In this document: piece by piece, positions 16,905 to 25,066 of the stretch
How positions within the stretch are numbered: position 1 is the stretch's first letter
Layout of the letters: every line of letters begins with the position of its first letter
From: Paenibacillus dendrobii
Lineage (GTDB): Bacteria; Bacillota; Bacilli; Paenibacillales; Paenibacillaceae
DNA length: 64,000 nt
Reading direction: 5' to 3'
Assembly (NCBI RefSeq): GCF_009807035.1
Contig: NZ_WUBI01000005.1
Coordinates: 237,624 to 301,623 of the forward strand
Program-made: the position numbers and the translations under genes
The notes under the pieces: model-generated
The model's database searches: none
What the model was told of the DNA's origin: nothing
Seen by the model: the letters and a program-made list of their open reading frames with translations, nothing else

Positions 16905-17360
16905 TCAGATCAGCAGTCCCTCTCTTTCTTTAAAGCGTTTGATTAAAAATTCACTGTGAACGTTCGTAATGCCCTCTAATGTCCGAAGTCTTTGAAGATA
17001 ACGTTCTACATGCGCCTGATCATCCATTAATGCGTGTACATGAAGATGCGGCCCACCGCTCATCTGGTACACGCTTGTGATTTCTTCATCGGACAGAAGC
17101 TGCTCCGCTACCTTTTCAAGCATGCTCCAATCCACGTCAATGTTGAAATACACTGAAAGGCTCTTCCCGGCTTTCAGCGGATTGACGCTCACCGTGAATT
17201 TATCGATAATACCTTGCTCGATCAGGTTGTTTACCCTTTCTCTGACCGCTGCTCGCGTCAAATTGACAAATCTGCCCAGCTCGGCGTGGCTGAGCCTGCC
17301 ATTATTCAGCAAATGCTTCAGAATCAGCTCATCCTTTTCATCCAATTGATTAAATCGCAT
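16905..17360 (-). CDS. Lrp/AsnC family transcriptional regulator
   Basis: A 151-residue feast/famine regulator. An N-terminal AsnC-type HTH (about residues 5-60, with HAELGRFVNLTRAAVRERV) is followed by the RAM ligand-binding alpha/beta domain (~70-150, with SVYFNIDVDW and TSVYQMSGGPHLHVHALM). These proteins bind amino acids or other small effectors and form octamers on DNA. ATG 17360 follows GGGGAGAG. The gene is divergent from a TauE/SafE-type exporter with two palindromes between them, so it most likely regulates itself and that exporter. Confidence 0.87.
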   Translation of the reverse strand: MRFNQLDEKDELILKHLLNNGRLSHAELGRFVNLTRAAVRERVNNLIEQGIIDKFTVSVNPLKAGKSLSVYFNIDVDWSMLEKVAEQLLSDEEITSVYQMSGGPHLHVHALMDDQAHVERYLQRLRTLEGITNVHSEFLIKRFKEREGLLI

Positions 17361-17419
17361 ACATCTCTCCCCTTCCCCGGCCGGGACCATCCCATGCGGG
17401 CGCTTAAATTCATGAAATT

Positions 17420-17434
17420 ATTTACAATGTAAAT
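17420..17434. promoter_or_regulatory. Putative Lrp operator 1
   Basis: ATTTACAATGTAAAT is a palindrome with 7-base arms around a single central base, 60 bases upstream of the lrp start. The match to Lrp-type control is inferred from location only. Confidence 0.45.
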
Positions 17435-17455
17435 GAAAAATCAATATTTAATGTT

Positions 17456-17492
17456 CGATTGTATATTAATTATTATACAATCGTTGTATAAT
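17456..17492. promoter_or_regulatory. Putative Lrp operator 2 and exporter -10
   Basis: A perfect 10-base inverted repeat, CGATTGTATA (17456-17465) and TATACAATCG (17474-17483), has an 8-base AT spacer. A further half-site-like TTGTATAAT follows immediately and includes a perfect -10 hexamer TATAAT (17487-17492) for the plus-strand exporter. No good -35 is present because the repeat occupies that place. This is what an activator- or repressor-controlled promoter would look like. Confidence 0.55.
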
Positions 17493-17597
17493 GGATCGGT
17501 AAATCACCCGCTTGTAAGGATGTACCACTCATAGTTTACAGGTACCCCGGACCGCATTGCAATCGGGTTTAAGTTTTTGAGAGGAAGGTGTCATCAC

Positions 17598-18437
17598 TTG
17601 ATTATGTTTTCGCTGCAAATCCTTCTGATCGCCATTCTGGCTGGTATCGTAGGATCCGTTCTGGGCCTTGGAGGAGGCATCATAGTGACTCCGGCTCTAA
17701 CGCTGCTGTTCGGCGTGAGCATTGAGCATGCCATCGGGGCCAGTATTATATCGGTTATCGCCACTTCAAGCGGCTCGGCTATCGCGTATATCCGTGACCG
17801 GATTACCAATTTGCGCGTGGGCATGTTCCTGGAAATCGCCACAACGATCGGAGCGATTACGGGAGCCTTCATCGGCGGTCTGATCGCGCCCAATCTGCTC
17901 TACATTATCTTTGGACTGCTGCTGGTGTACTCGGCGGTCAATATGATCAAGAAAAAGAAAGGTGACCAGCAGGAGCTGGTTCCCATGCATCCCGCAGCAG
18001 CCAAGCTGAAACTCGCAGGAACTTATTACGACAAGGCCGTCCAACAGCAAATCCCGTACAATGTGGGCAATGTCTATGGCGGCTTCGGCGTAATGTATGG
18101 CGCCGGTGTCATATCGGGCCTGCTTGGCATCGGCAGCGGCAGCTTCAAGGTCATGGCCATGGATGTTTTCATGAAACTGCCGCTTAAGGTGTCCACGGCT
18201 ACCAGCAACTTTATGATGGGCGTAACCGCTGCGGCAAGCGCCGGTGTCTACCTGCTCCGCGGTGATATCGATCCGCATATTGCCGGGCCTGTGGCACTGG
18301 GCGTTTTGGCTGGTGCAACGATTGGCGCGCAGATCATGCAGCGCATGAAAAGCAAGACGATCCGGATGCTTTTCATCCCCGTGCTGCTGTATGTGGCGCT
18401 TCAAATGATTTATGAAGGAATGGGGTTTGGCAAATGA
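17598..18437 (+). CDS. TauE/SafE family exporter
   Basis: A 279-residue membrane protein of the sulfite/organic-anion exporter family TauE/SafE (DUF81). Eight or nine helices are visible, with the two family repeats opening as GxxGSVLGLGGGIIVTPAL and GxxSGLLGIGSGSFKVMAM. TTG 17598 follows GAGGAAGGTG by 7 bases; ATG 17604 is an alternative. Its stop overlaps the start of the DUF1634 gene by four bases (ATGA), indicating translational coupling. Control by the divergent Lrp-type regulator is inferred from the operators between the genes. The exported anion is unknown. Confidence 0.87.
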   Translation: MIMFSLQILLIAILAGIVGSVLGLGGGIIVTPALTLLFGVSIEHAIGASIISVIATSSGSAIAYIRDRITNLRVGMFLEIATTIGAITGAFIGGLIAPNLLYIIFGLLLVYSAVNMIKKKKGDQQELVPMHPAAAKLKLAGTYYDKAVQQQIPYNVGNVYGGFGVMYGAGVISGLLGIGSGSFKVMAMDVFMKLPLKVSTATSNFMMGVTAAASAGVYLLRGDIDPHIAGPVALGVLAGATIGAQIMQRMKSKTIRMLFIPVLLYVALQMIYEGMGFGK

Positions 18438-18793
18438 ATGAGAACAGTGAAATTCAGGACGTTGAGCTTGCTGTCAGCCGCTGGCTCCGGGTTGGCGTCA
18501 TCATCAGCGCTGCGGTTATCATCCTGGGCCTGATCCTACTCTTTATCCAGGGAGGCAGCGGATATCCGGACAATTTCTACCCGCACAGCCTGTCGGATAT
18601 ATTCAACGGTACGGTCCAGTTTAAGCCGTATGCCGTCATTACTACCGGATTAATCCTGCTGATTCTTACGCCCGTGCTGCGTGTCGCCATCTCGATCTGG
18701 GTGTTTGTTCGCGAAGGCGATAAGCTGTACGTAATCATTACCTCCATCGTGCTTATCATTCTGATCATCAGTTTCATACTTGGAAAAGCCTAA
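18434..18793 (+). CDS. DUF1634 membrane protein
   Basis: A 119-residue protein with three membrane segments (about 20-42, 70-90 and 97-117). The family DUF1634 is regularly found next to TauE/SafE exporters, and that is the case here: the start codon overlaps the exporter's stop codon by four bases. It is presumably a partner subunit or modulator of the exporter. Conserved-looking features are the N-terminal ELAVSRWLRVGV and the central YPDNFYPHS-like loop before helix 2. Confidence 0.83.
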   Translation: MNENSEIQDVELAVSRWLRVGVIISAAVIILGLILLFIQGGSGYPDNFYPHSLSDIFNGTVQFKPYAVITTGLILLILTPVLRVAISIWVFVREGDKLYVIITSIVLIILIISFILGKA

Positions 18794-18816
18794 GAACACG
18801 CGCCCCTCAGAGGCCA

Positions 18817-18858
18817 AAAGAGCCTGGAATCCTTCAGATGAGGGATTTCAGGCTCTTT
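18817..18858. terminator. Bidirectional terminator
   Basis: Arms starting AAAGAGCCTG and ending CAGGCTCTTT with one mismatch enclose a 9-base loop. It lies between the convergent DUF1634 and antiporter genes. Confidence 0.75.
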
Positions 18859-18863
18859 ATTCA

Positions 18864-20405
18864 TCACTTGTCCTTTTCCTTTTCTTCTGTCGTTGGCAAT
18901 ATATTTGTTGCTTCTTCCACAGATTGCTTTTCCTCCGTCAGATGGACCACCGGCAGCGCAGGCGAAGTCAGAATGGTCTTCAACTGCTTGCGCTTGGACT
19001 TTGGACTCAGCATATACAGCGTATCTCCCGCCTCTATCCTCGTGTTCCCGCGCGGGGCAATGATCTGCTCATTGCGGATGATCGCCGTAAACAGGATATC
19101 TTCCGGCAGATCCAGCTCCAAAATTTCCTTGCCGGCGATCGCCATCGAGGTGTTCACCTCGATATGATTGATCTCGGATCTGGTCTTGCCGAGCGCCGTC
19201 AGTTCGAGCAGGGACGGATTGGACGGCTTGACATCGCCCGCCAGTCCCATTTTCTCCGCCAGCGGAGAAATGGTCGCCCCTTGGATAATCGCCGATGTAA
19301 GGACAACGAAGAAAACCACATTAAAGAATAGCCGTCCGTTTTCCATATGGGCCATTAGCGGATATGTAGCAAGTACAATCGGGACCGCTCCCCTCAGCCC
19401 CGCCCAGGAGAGCAGAATCTTTTCCCGAAACGAGTATTTCATGGCAATCGTGCTGATAAAAACACCAATAGGCCGGGCAAGCAGCATTAGAATCAGTGAC
19501 AATAGAAGTCCCGGTCCAATGATAGCCGGCAGCTCACTCGGAAACACGAGTAGACCCAGCAGTACGAACATAACAATCTGCATCATCCAGCCAAACCCCT
19601 GGTTAAAATGCATGATGGACCGGCCGTAAGCCAGCTCCGAATTTCCCATCACAATCGCCGTGACATATACCGCGAGCAGGCCGCTGCCGCCAATGATCGA
19701 GGTCCCGCTGTATGAGAGAACGGCAAAGCCCAAAGCCATGACGGGATACAGACCGGAGGAATCAAAATTGATCTTGTTAATAACGTACACGGCCAGTCTG
19801 CCGATCAGCAGGCCGAGGATCAGACCAACCCCCATCTCCCATACAAAGGATAGGATCAGTTTAAGGATCGAGGTATCCGGATGTTCGAAAAGTTCGATCA
19901 GAGATATCGTCAGGAACATCGCCATTGGATCATTGCTGCCGGACTCCGCTTCAAGCGTGGAGGTCAGCCGTTTCTTGATATTTTTGCCGCTGAGCACCGA
20001 AAATACCGCAGCAGCATCCGTTGAACCGACAATGGCTCCAAATAAAAAGCCCTCCGTCCATGATACGCCGAGCACGAATTTGGCTGCGACCCCCACCACA
20101 AAGGTGGTTAACAGCACACCAACAGTCGCAAGCGATAAGGCGGAGCCGATGACAGGTTTAATATCGTCGAATTTGGTTTGCATCCCGCCTTCGAACAAAA
20201 TGACAATCAACGCAAGTATGCCGACGATTTGAGTGATAAAAGCATTATCGAAGTAAATAAACCGGTTGAGTACCATCCCGACAACGATAAACAGGACCAA
20301 TGCGGGCATGCCAAACCGGGATGAGAATTTGGTGGTCAAGACGCCGATCAGCAGCAAGCCGGCCATAAGTAGAACAAGTGAGTTTACCAGTGTGGTTGAT
20401 TCCAA
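18864..20405 (-). CDS. K+/H+ antiporter, CPA1 family (NhaP2/CvrA type)
   Basis: A 513-residue cation/proton antiporter. About twelve membrane helices fill residues 5-390. The ion-binding region has GAIVGSTDAAAVFSVLSG and EAESGSNDPMAM (the ND pair of the CPA1 branch). After ~400 comes a cytoplasmic TrkA-C (RCK_C)-like domain (GKEILELDLPEDILFTAIIR...GDTLYMLSP), which binds a nucleotide or second messenger in related proteins. A charged tail ends the protein. TTG 20405 follows GAGGCGAGG. It is expected to expel K+ in exchange for protons for pH or osmotic control; Na+ is possible. Confidence 0.88.
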   Translation of the reverse strand: MESTTLVNSLVLLMAGLLLIGVLTTKFSSRFGMPALVLFIVVGMVLNRFIYFDNAFITQIVGILALIVILFEGGMQTKFDDIKPVIGSALSLATVGVLLTTFVVGVAAKFVLGVSWTEGFLFGAIVGSTDAAAVFSVLSGKNIKKRLTSTLEAESGSNDPMAMFLTISLIELFEHPDTSILKLILSFVWEMGVGLILGLLIGRLAVYVINKINFDSSGLYPVMALGFAVLSYSGTSIIGGSGLLAVYVTAIVMGNSELAYGRSIMHFNQGFGWMMQIVMFVLLGLLVFPSELPAIIGPGLLLSLILMLLARPIGVFISTIAMKYSFREKILLSWAGLRGAVPIVLATYPLMAHMENGRLFFNVVFFVVLTSAIIQGATISPLAEKMGLAGDVKPSNPSLLELTALGKTRSEINHIEVNTSMAIAGKEILELDLPEDILFTAIIRNEQIIAPRGNTRIEAGDTLYMLSPKSKRKQLKTILTSPALPVVHLTEEKQSVEEATNILPTTEEKEKDK

Positions 20406-20707
20406 AAGCCTCGCCTCTTTAATATAGAATACGTTGCCTTATCATTTGTAGAATTCACTATATATAACCCTTCCGTACCTGGTTGCGAACCAAATCCCTT
20501 TGAGGAGAGCCGCTTCCATACGCATGAAGACAGCAGCACATCAGTACCGTCTCCAGATCGAATCTGTTTTATTACGGACTACGGATGCAGCTATCAATGG
20601 ATCAACGCACTTTGGGGAATCTCGCTTCAAAATGTATGATGGCTTTTGCTTTCCGCTTCCCTTTATACTGAAAAAAGAATGTAAATGCGCATATGGAGGC
20701 GAAACCG
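20406..20707. other. Intergenic region between antiporter and GNAT genes
   Basis: Divergent promoters are expected here. On the plus strand a TATACT hexamer about 40 bases before the GNAT start could be a -10, but no -35 of good quality precedes it. I see no convincing gene: a 139-codon plus-strand frame runs through but lacks a ribosome binding site and overlaps the GNAT gene out of frame. Confidence 0.4.
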
Positions 20708-21847
20708 ATGAACATCCGCAAGGTACTATCACACGAGCTTGGCGAGGCTGCCGCCTTATCCGACTTTGTCTTCCGACAGCCCGATCAGAAATCCATGGGC
20801 ACATTATTTCCATACCTGTTCCAGCCGGGAATCAGCCATTCCTATGGTGCTTTTACCGAGGAAGGAACCATGGTCGCTTTTATGGGCATGGTGCCGGAAG
20901 TGATCCGCGCAGGTGACGCCCGGCTTCAAGTGTTCGGCCTTGGCTCTGTTTGCACACATCCGGATTACCGGGGTCAGAACCTCGCCAGTCGGCTGCTGGA
21001 AGAGTGTATGGCACATGCCAAACGATCCGGTGCTTCCCTTGTTTTCATATCCGGGGACCGCTCCCTATATATGCGTTCCGGATGCCAATATTTTGGCCGG
21101 GTAGCATTCGCTGCCTTGAATCAATCCGCAGCTTCCGTCCTTGAGGCGAGCAGAACGGAGGAGTGGACGATTCGCAGCATGCAGCCGGAAGATATTTTCC
21201 AAGTATCTGCGCTCTTTTCCGCAGCCCGGACAGGATATGAACAAGGTCCTGCTCAGCTGCTCGCTCTGATGGGAGCCAGCGCGATACCGGACATTTACCG
21301 TCTGGAACCGCAAATGCTCGTAGCCATGAAGAATGGGAGAATTGAAGCTTTTGCGGTCGCTGCCGTACATTCTGAAGACGAGCGCAGCACAGCTTCCTCC
21401 GATGAGCCTTCGCGTGCTGTAGAATGGGCAGGCGACGTGCAAGGTTGTTCGCTGCTGTTAGCAGAAATGTACCGCCGGTTTCCTGCGAAGGAGATGATCA
21501 TTCCCGTCCCGTGGCAGCAGAAGAAGCTGCTCGAACTGCTGAAGGCATCCGGTGCCAGTATCACGTCCGGGCGAAACAGCGGCACGGTATGGATTGCAGA
21601 TGCGGCATCTCTGCTGACCCAATGCTCACCTCTCTTGCCAGAATTCTGGAACAGCGTATTCCGGGTAAGCGGCGATCCGGAACAGGAGCGAGCATATACG
21701 CTCCGCAAGGGAGAGAAAGATCTTCAATGGGATGACAACGACCTGCTGTCCCTGCTCTTTGATCCGGAATCACCGCATGTATCGATGGCTCCTGACGGCT
21801 TTACAACGATCCCGTTGCCATACCTGTCAGGGCTGCATTTTGTGTAA
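20708..21847 (+). CDS. GNAT family N-acetyltransferase (Eis-like, two-domain)
   Basis: A 379-residue acetyltransferase. The first GNAT domain (about residues 1-150) has the acetyl-CoA loop in GSVCTHPDYRGQNLASRLLE and the later strand LVFISGDRSLYMRSGCQYFG. A second, degenerate GNAT-like domain starts at TIRSMQPEDIFQVSALF, and a C-terminal alpha/beta region ends the protein. Length and layout recall the Eis family, which acetylates aminoglycosides or protein lysines, but the substrate here is unknown. ATG 20708 is chosen because GGAGG lies 8 bases before it. A bidirectional terminator follows. Confidence 0.82.
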   Translation: MNIRKVLSHELGEAAALSDFVFRQPDQKSMGTLFPYLFQPGISHSYGAFTEEGTMVAFMGMVPEVIRAGDARLQVFGLGSVCTHPDYRGQNLASRLLEECMAHAKRSGASLVFISGDRSLYMRSGCQYFGRVAFAALNQSAASVLEASRTEEWTIRSMQPEDIFQVSALFSAARTGYEQGPAQLLALMGASAIPDIYRLEPQMLVAMKNGRIEAFAVAAVHSEDERSTASSDEPSRAVEWAGDVQGCSLLLAEMYRRFPAKEMIIPVPWQQKKLLELLKASGASITSGRNSGTVWIADAASLLTQCSPLLPEFWNSVFRVSGDPEQERAYTLRKGEKDLQWDDNDLLSLLFDPESPHVSMAPDGFTTIPLPYLSGLHFV

Positions 21848-21866
21848 TCCGTTACCTTCATACAAT

Positions 21867-21913
21867 AAAGACTGCCTTCTTTCGCTTCGGAAGCGTTGAA
21901 GGCAGTCTTTTTA
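21867..21913. terminator. Bidirectional intrinsic terminator
   Basis: Perfect 13-base arms AAAGACTGCCTTC / GAAGGCAGTCTTT and T5 on the plus strand, between the convergent GNAT and beta-mannosidase genes. Confidence 0.87.
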
Positions 21914-21944
21914 TGCGAACCGTATTTATTTTATCTGTTGTGAG

Positions 21945-24488
21945 TTATAAGGAGATAAAGTCTTTCATAGATTTCACGCTCAGTTGTTCCGGTTTGGCAG
22001 GGATAAACGCTGCTTTATCCTTAGTCCGTGCCATAAACTGAACCGTATGGCTGACACCGGGGATCAGGTCAAAGAAGTTGTCGCTGAAGCTCCCTTCGGT
22101 TTCGCAGGAAATCCATACATGGTTGGCCAGCTTGTTCGTAAGCAGCATAATTGCCGTTCCCCCGCTGCCCTCAACTTCCCGAATTTCGATGTCAGCCTGT
22201 TCCAGGGCAAGCTCCTTCATCGGTACAAAGTAATGTATCTGACTATCCAGCGTTTCTCCGTTCACTTCAAGCCGTGCCAGCAGGAATATCTCGCTTGGGC
22301 TTCTGTCTTGCATAAACTGTCCGGTGGCGGCTGTATGAACCTTGAGCGATGTATTCCCCTCCATACTGAATGGCTCGTTCAGGTCGGCCAAAACCCTTCC
22401 GTCCATATCCATCAACTGGAGATGCACGGCGCCGGAAATCGGCTGAAGCACGTCGGATATCACGTAAAATTCCAGCTTGCTTGCATCCGTTCCGTCAATG
22501 GACAAGGCAATATCCCGAAAGCCGCGCTTGGCAGCATACTGAAGTGCCTTCCATCTGCCAAAATAGTCCATGCCTGCCCAGGAAGCGACTGGCCAGCAGT
22601 CATTCATTTGCCAGTAGAGCGTTCCCATGCAGTATGGTTTCTGGCGGCGATGCGCCTCAATAGCCATTTTCATCGCCTCGGCCTGAAGCACCTGGCTCAT
22701 ATACAAAAAGGAAGGAAAATCCTTGGGCTCACTCATATACATGTCCATATACTGCTTAATGAGACGATTCCCTTGGCCGTTCTTCTGATGTGCAAGCATA
22801 ACGGGTGATTCGAGCTCCAAGTCTTTTTCCTCCGCATATCGGCGGACAGACTTAAACTCAGGGAATGACTGGAATCCGTATTCACTCATGAAACGCCCGA
22901 CATATCTATTGTAATTCTCGAACGGCTCTACATTATGCCATACGCCCCAGTAATGGATATCCCCTGCGGCGGAATCGTTGGTCGCATGCTGTTTACTGTC
23001 TCCTGTCGTATCTATCATCGGCGAAGAAGGCCAGTAAGCCGCTCCCGGAGCATATTCGGCTACCGCCTCCGGCAGAATTCCATGGAAAATCGACTGATAA
23101 TCGCTCCATATTTTCTCACGGATTTCAGATGTATAATGCTGCTTCCAGCCCCAGCCGCCCTTTTCCGTATAATGCGACCATGCCGTGTCGATCTCGTTAT
23201 TGCCGCACCAAAGTACGATGCAAGGATGATTGCGAAGACGCTTGATGTTCTCCTCCGCTTCAGCGCGTACATTCTCCAGGAATGGTTCATCTCCGGGATA
23301 CATGCTGCACGCGAACATGAAATCTTGCCACACCATCAGACCATATTCATCGCATAGACCGTAGAACATATCCTGCTCATAGATCCCCCCGCCCCACACG
23401 CGAAGCATATTCATGTTGGAAGCGGCTGCCGTGGCAATTTCATGCCGGTAGCGTTCTTCCGTAACGTCCGTTATGAAGCTGTCATTCGGAATATGGTTTG
23501 CGCCTTTCGCAAAGACCGGAACCCCATTCAGCTCAACGTAAAACGTCGATCCTGCCTCATCTTTCTCTCTTATCAGCTTGGCAGATCGAAGCCCTGTACG
23601 TACTGTTCTGGATGAGATTAACGTTTCATCTCTAATGATCTCAACCTGAAATTCATACATATGAGGCTCTCCCAGCCCCCTGCACCACCACAACTTCGGA
23701 TCGGATATCACAAAAGGCATTTCGATGAACAGGGTCCCCGGGTGAAGCATTACCTTCTGCTCCCACACCAAGTTTCCTGTCTTGAGCCGAATAACCGCCT
23801 CCCCTTCCGTATCCGCTTCAATCTCCGTTACTGCCTTCAGTCTGGCTTCCGCCGGCGAAACGTCAAGCTGATCAATGAATAAATCGAGAACGCGGCCCTC
23901 CTTCCAGCCTTCAATCCAGACTTCACGCCAAATTCCACTGGTAACGAACCTAGGGCCCCAATCCCATCCGTAATGATATGGCGCTTTGCGGGCGAACACA
24001 CTAACCTTCTGTTCGCCAAGTCCGCCAACTTCAGACTGGTCGTTTGAAGCCGGAAGCGGATAACCGAGCTTCTCCAATTTGGGCAAATCCTCCCGTACAG
24101 GAGAGCGAAAACGAATATGAATGTTATTGTTCTTCCTCTTTGCAATCTGTTTAATATCGGCTTTCCATGTACGGAACATATTATCCGCGGTAATCACCTG
24201 ATGACCGTTTACGGTCACCACCGCATACGTATCGAGCCCGCTGAAGACAAGCTCCAAATGCGGGAGTGACAGCAGTTCTTCCGGCAGATCGAACTTGCTC
24301 TCATATTCCCAATCCTGCTTGTCAATCCACTGTACTTCCCTTTCATTCGTGCCGTAAAAGGGATCCGGAATCTTCCCGTTTGCCAGCAAATCCGTATGTA
24401 CGCAGCCGGGGACCTTGGCCTTCATCCATTCCTGATCTTGGCAAGCTTTAAAACTCCAATCGCTGACGATCCATCTTGTTTTATTCAT
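21945..24488 (-). CDS. GH2 beta-mannosidase
   Basis: 847 residues, glycoside hydrolase family 2, beta-mannosidase branch. The N-terminal sugar-binding sandwich (about 1-190, with VPGCVHTDL) and the immunoglobulin-like domain (~200-300) precede the TIM barrel. The acid/base Glu432 is in WCGNNEID and the nucleophile Glu536 in MSEYGFQSFPE. KAPYHYGWDWGPRF is typical of beta-mannosidases. There is no signal peptide, so it should hydrolyse imported beta-mannosides in the cytoplasm. ATG 24488 follows CAGGAGGGCGAA. An upstream in-frame ATG (24689) would add 67 unlikely residues over the promoter. It is monocistronic, with an AT-rich inverted repeat in its promoter. Confidence 0.92.
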   Translation of the reverse strand: MNKTRWIVSDWSFKACQDQEWMKAKVPGCVHTDLLANGKIPDPFYGTNEREVQWIDKQDWEYESKFDLPEELLSLPHLELVFSGLDTYAVVTVNGHQVITADNMFRTWKADIKQIAKRKNNNIHIRFRSPVREDLPKLEKLGYPLPASNDQSEVGGLGEQKVSVFARKAPYHYGWDWGPRFVTSGIWREVWIEGWKEGRVLDLFIDQLDVSPAEARLKAVTEIEADTEGEAVIRLKTGNLVWEQKVMLHPGTLFIEMPFVISDPKLWWCRGLGEPHMYEFQVEIIRDETLISSRTVRTGLRSAKLIREKDEAGSTFYVELNGVPVFAKGANHIPNDSFITDVTEERYRHEIATAAASNMNMLRVWGGGIYEQDMFYGLCDEYGLMVWQDFMFACSMYPGDEPFLENVRAEAEENIKRLRNHPCIVLWCGNNEIDTAWSHYTEKGGWGWKQHYTSEIREKIWSDYQSIFHGILPEAVAEYAPGAAYWPSSPMIDTTGDSKQHATNDSAAGDIHYWGVWHNVEPFENYNRYVGRFMSEYGFQSFPEFKSVRRYAEEKDLELESPVMLAHQKNGQGNRLIKQYMDMYMSEPKDFPSFLYMSQVLQAEAMKMAIEAHRRQKPYCMGTLYWQMNDCWPVASWAGMDYFGRWKALQYAAKRGFRDIALSIDGTDASKLEFYVISDVLQPISGAVHLQLMDMDGRVLADLNEPFSMEGNTSLKVHTAATGQFMQDRSPSEIFLLARLEVNGETLDSQIHYFVPMKELALEQADIEIREVEGSGGTAIMLLTNKLANHVWISCETEGSFSDNFFDLIPGVSHTVQFMARTKDKAAFIPAKPEQLSVKSMKDFISL

Positions 24489-24633
24489 TTCGCCCTCCTG
24501 TTTCAACTCATCCAACTCGTTAGTATGATGCAATACAGCCAATGCTGAATATCTATGTACCCGGGACAGGTAATGCCGGCAGTAAATCCGCACATGGCAT
24601 AAGGAACCCAATTTCCAGGGCAACCATCTAACT

Positions 24634-24666
24634 ATTATAATATTGTTATTATATTTTTGATAACAA
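24634..24666 (-). promoter_or_regulatory. Beta-mannosidase promoter with inverted repeat
   Basis: On the minus strand a TATAAT (24639-24634) lies just downstream of an inverted repeat TTGTTAT-N10-ATAACAA (24643-24666), within a long AT-only stretch. A regulator bound there would cover the -35 region. No regulator gene for it is adjacent. Confidence 0.4.
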
Positions 24667-24840
24667 AAAATAACAACAATAAAATCCATTGGATCTTCTT
24701 CTCAATTACGCTCTTTTCCGTCTATTTTGCTTCTATTGCGGAACGGTAATCTGATAGCAGACATAATCTACATTAGTCCACAACGCACTTATGTCAGCTT
24801 ACTAATGCACATGTCGCTGCATTCAAAGGAGTGTCCACGT

Positions 24841-25005
24841 GTGAAGCCTGTAAAAACACGAAGTATCAACCGTCCTGATTCCACAGCTCAAAGAGATCAA
24901 GTAGCCGTTATTTCCGCGGTGCTGTTTCTTATTGCTGCTTTGCTCAGTTTATGGGTCGCTTGGCAGGATTTAAGAACCGGGGGCAACAACGAAATCTTGA
25001 TCTGA
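24841..25005 (+). CDS. Small single-helix membrane protein (54 aa)
   Basis: GTG 24841 lies 7 bases after AAAGGAGTG. The N-terminal 23 residues are basic (KPVKTRSINR), and a membrane helix follows (VAVISAVLFLIAALLSLWVAW) with a short polar tail. The basic side would stay in the cytoplasm. Family unknown. A strong hairpin follows at once. Confidence 0.65.
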   Translation: MKPVKTRSINRPDSTAQRDQVAVISAVLFLIAALLSLWVAWQDLRTGGNNEILI

Positions 25006-25052
25006 AATACGCAAAATGACGCCGCTGTGACAGCAGGCGCCATTTTGCGTAT
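25006..25052. terminator. Long inverted repeat, probable bidirectional terminator
   Basis: The arms begin ATACGCAAAATG and end CATTTTGCGTAT, with an inner GCC/GGC pairing, between the convergent 54-residue gene and the histidine kinase gene. There is no long T-run, but the stem itself is unusually stable. Confidence 0.65.
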
Positions 25053-25066
25053 GCATTATTCTGCGT

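Noticed and set aside
20500..20916. Plus-strand gene before the GNAT gene
   Set aside because: No binding site, overlaps the well-supported GNAT start out of frame, and no recognisable protein pattern.
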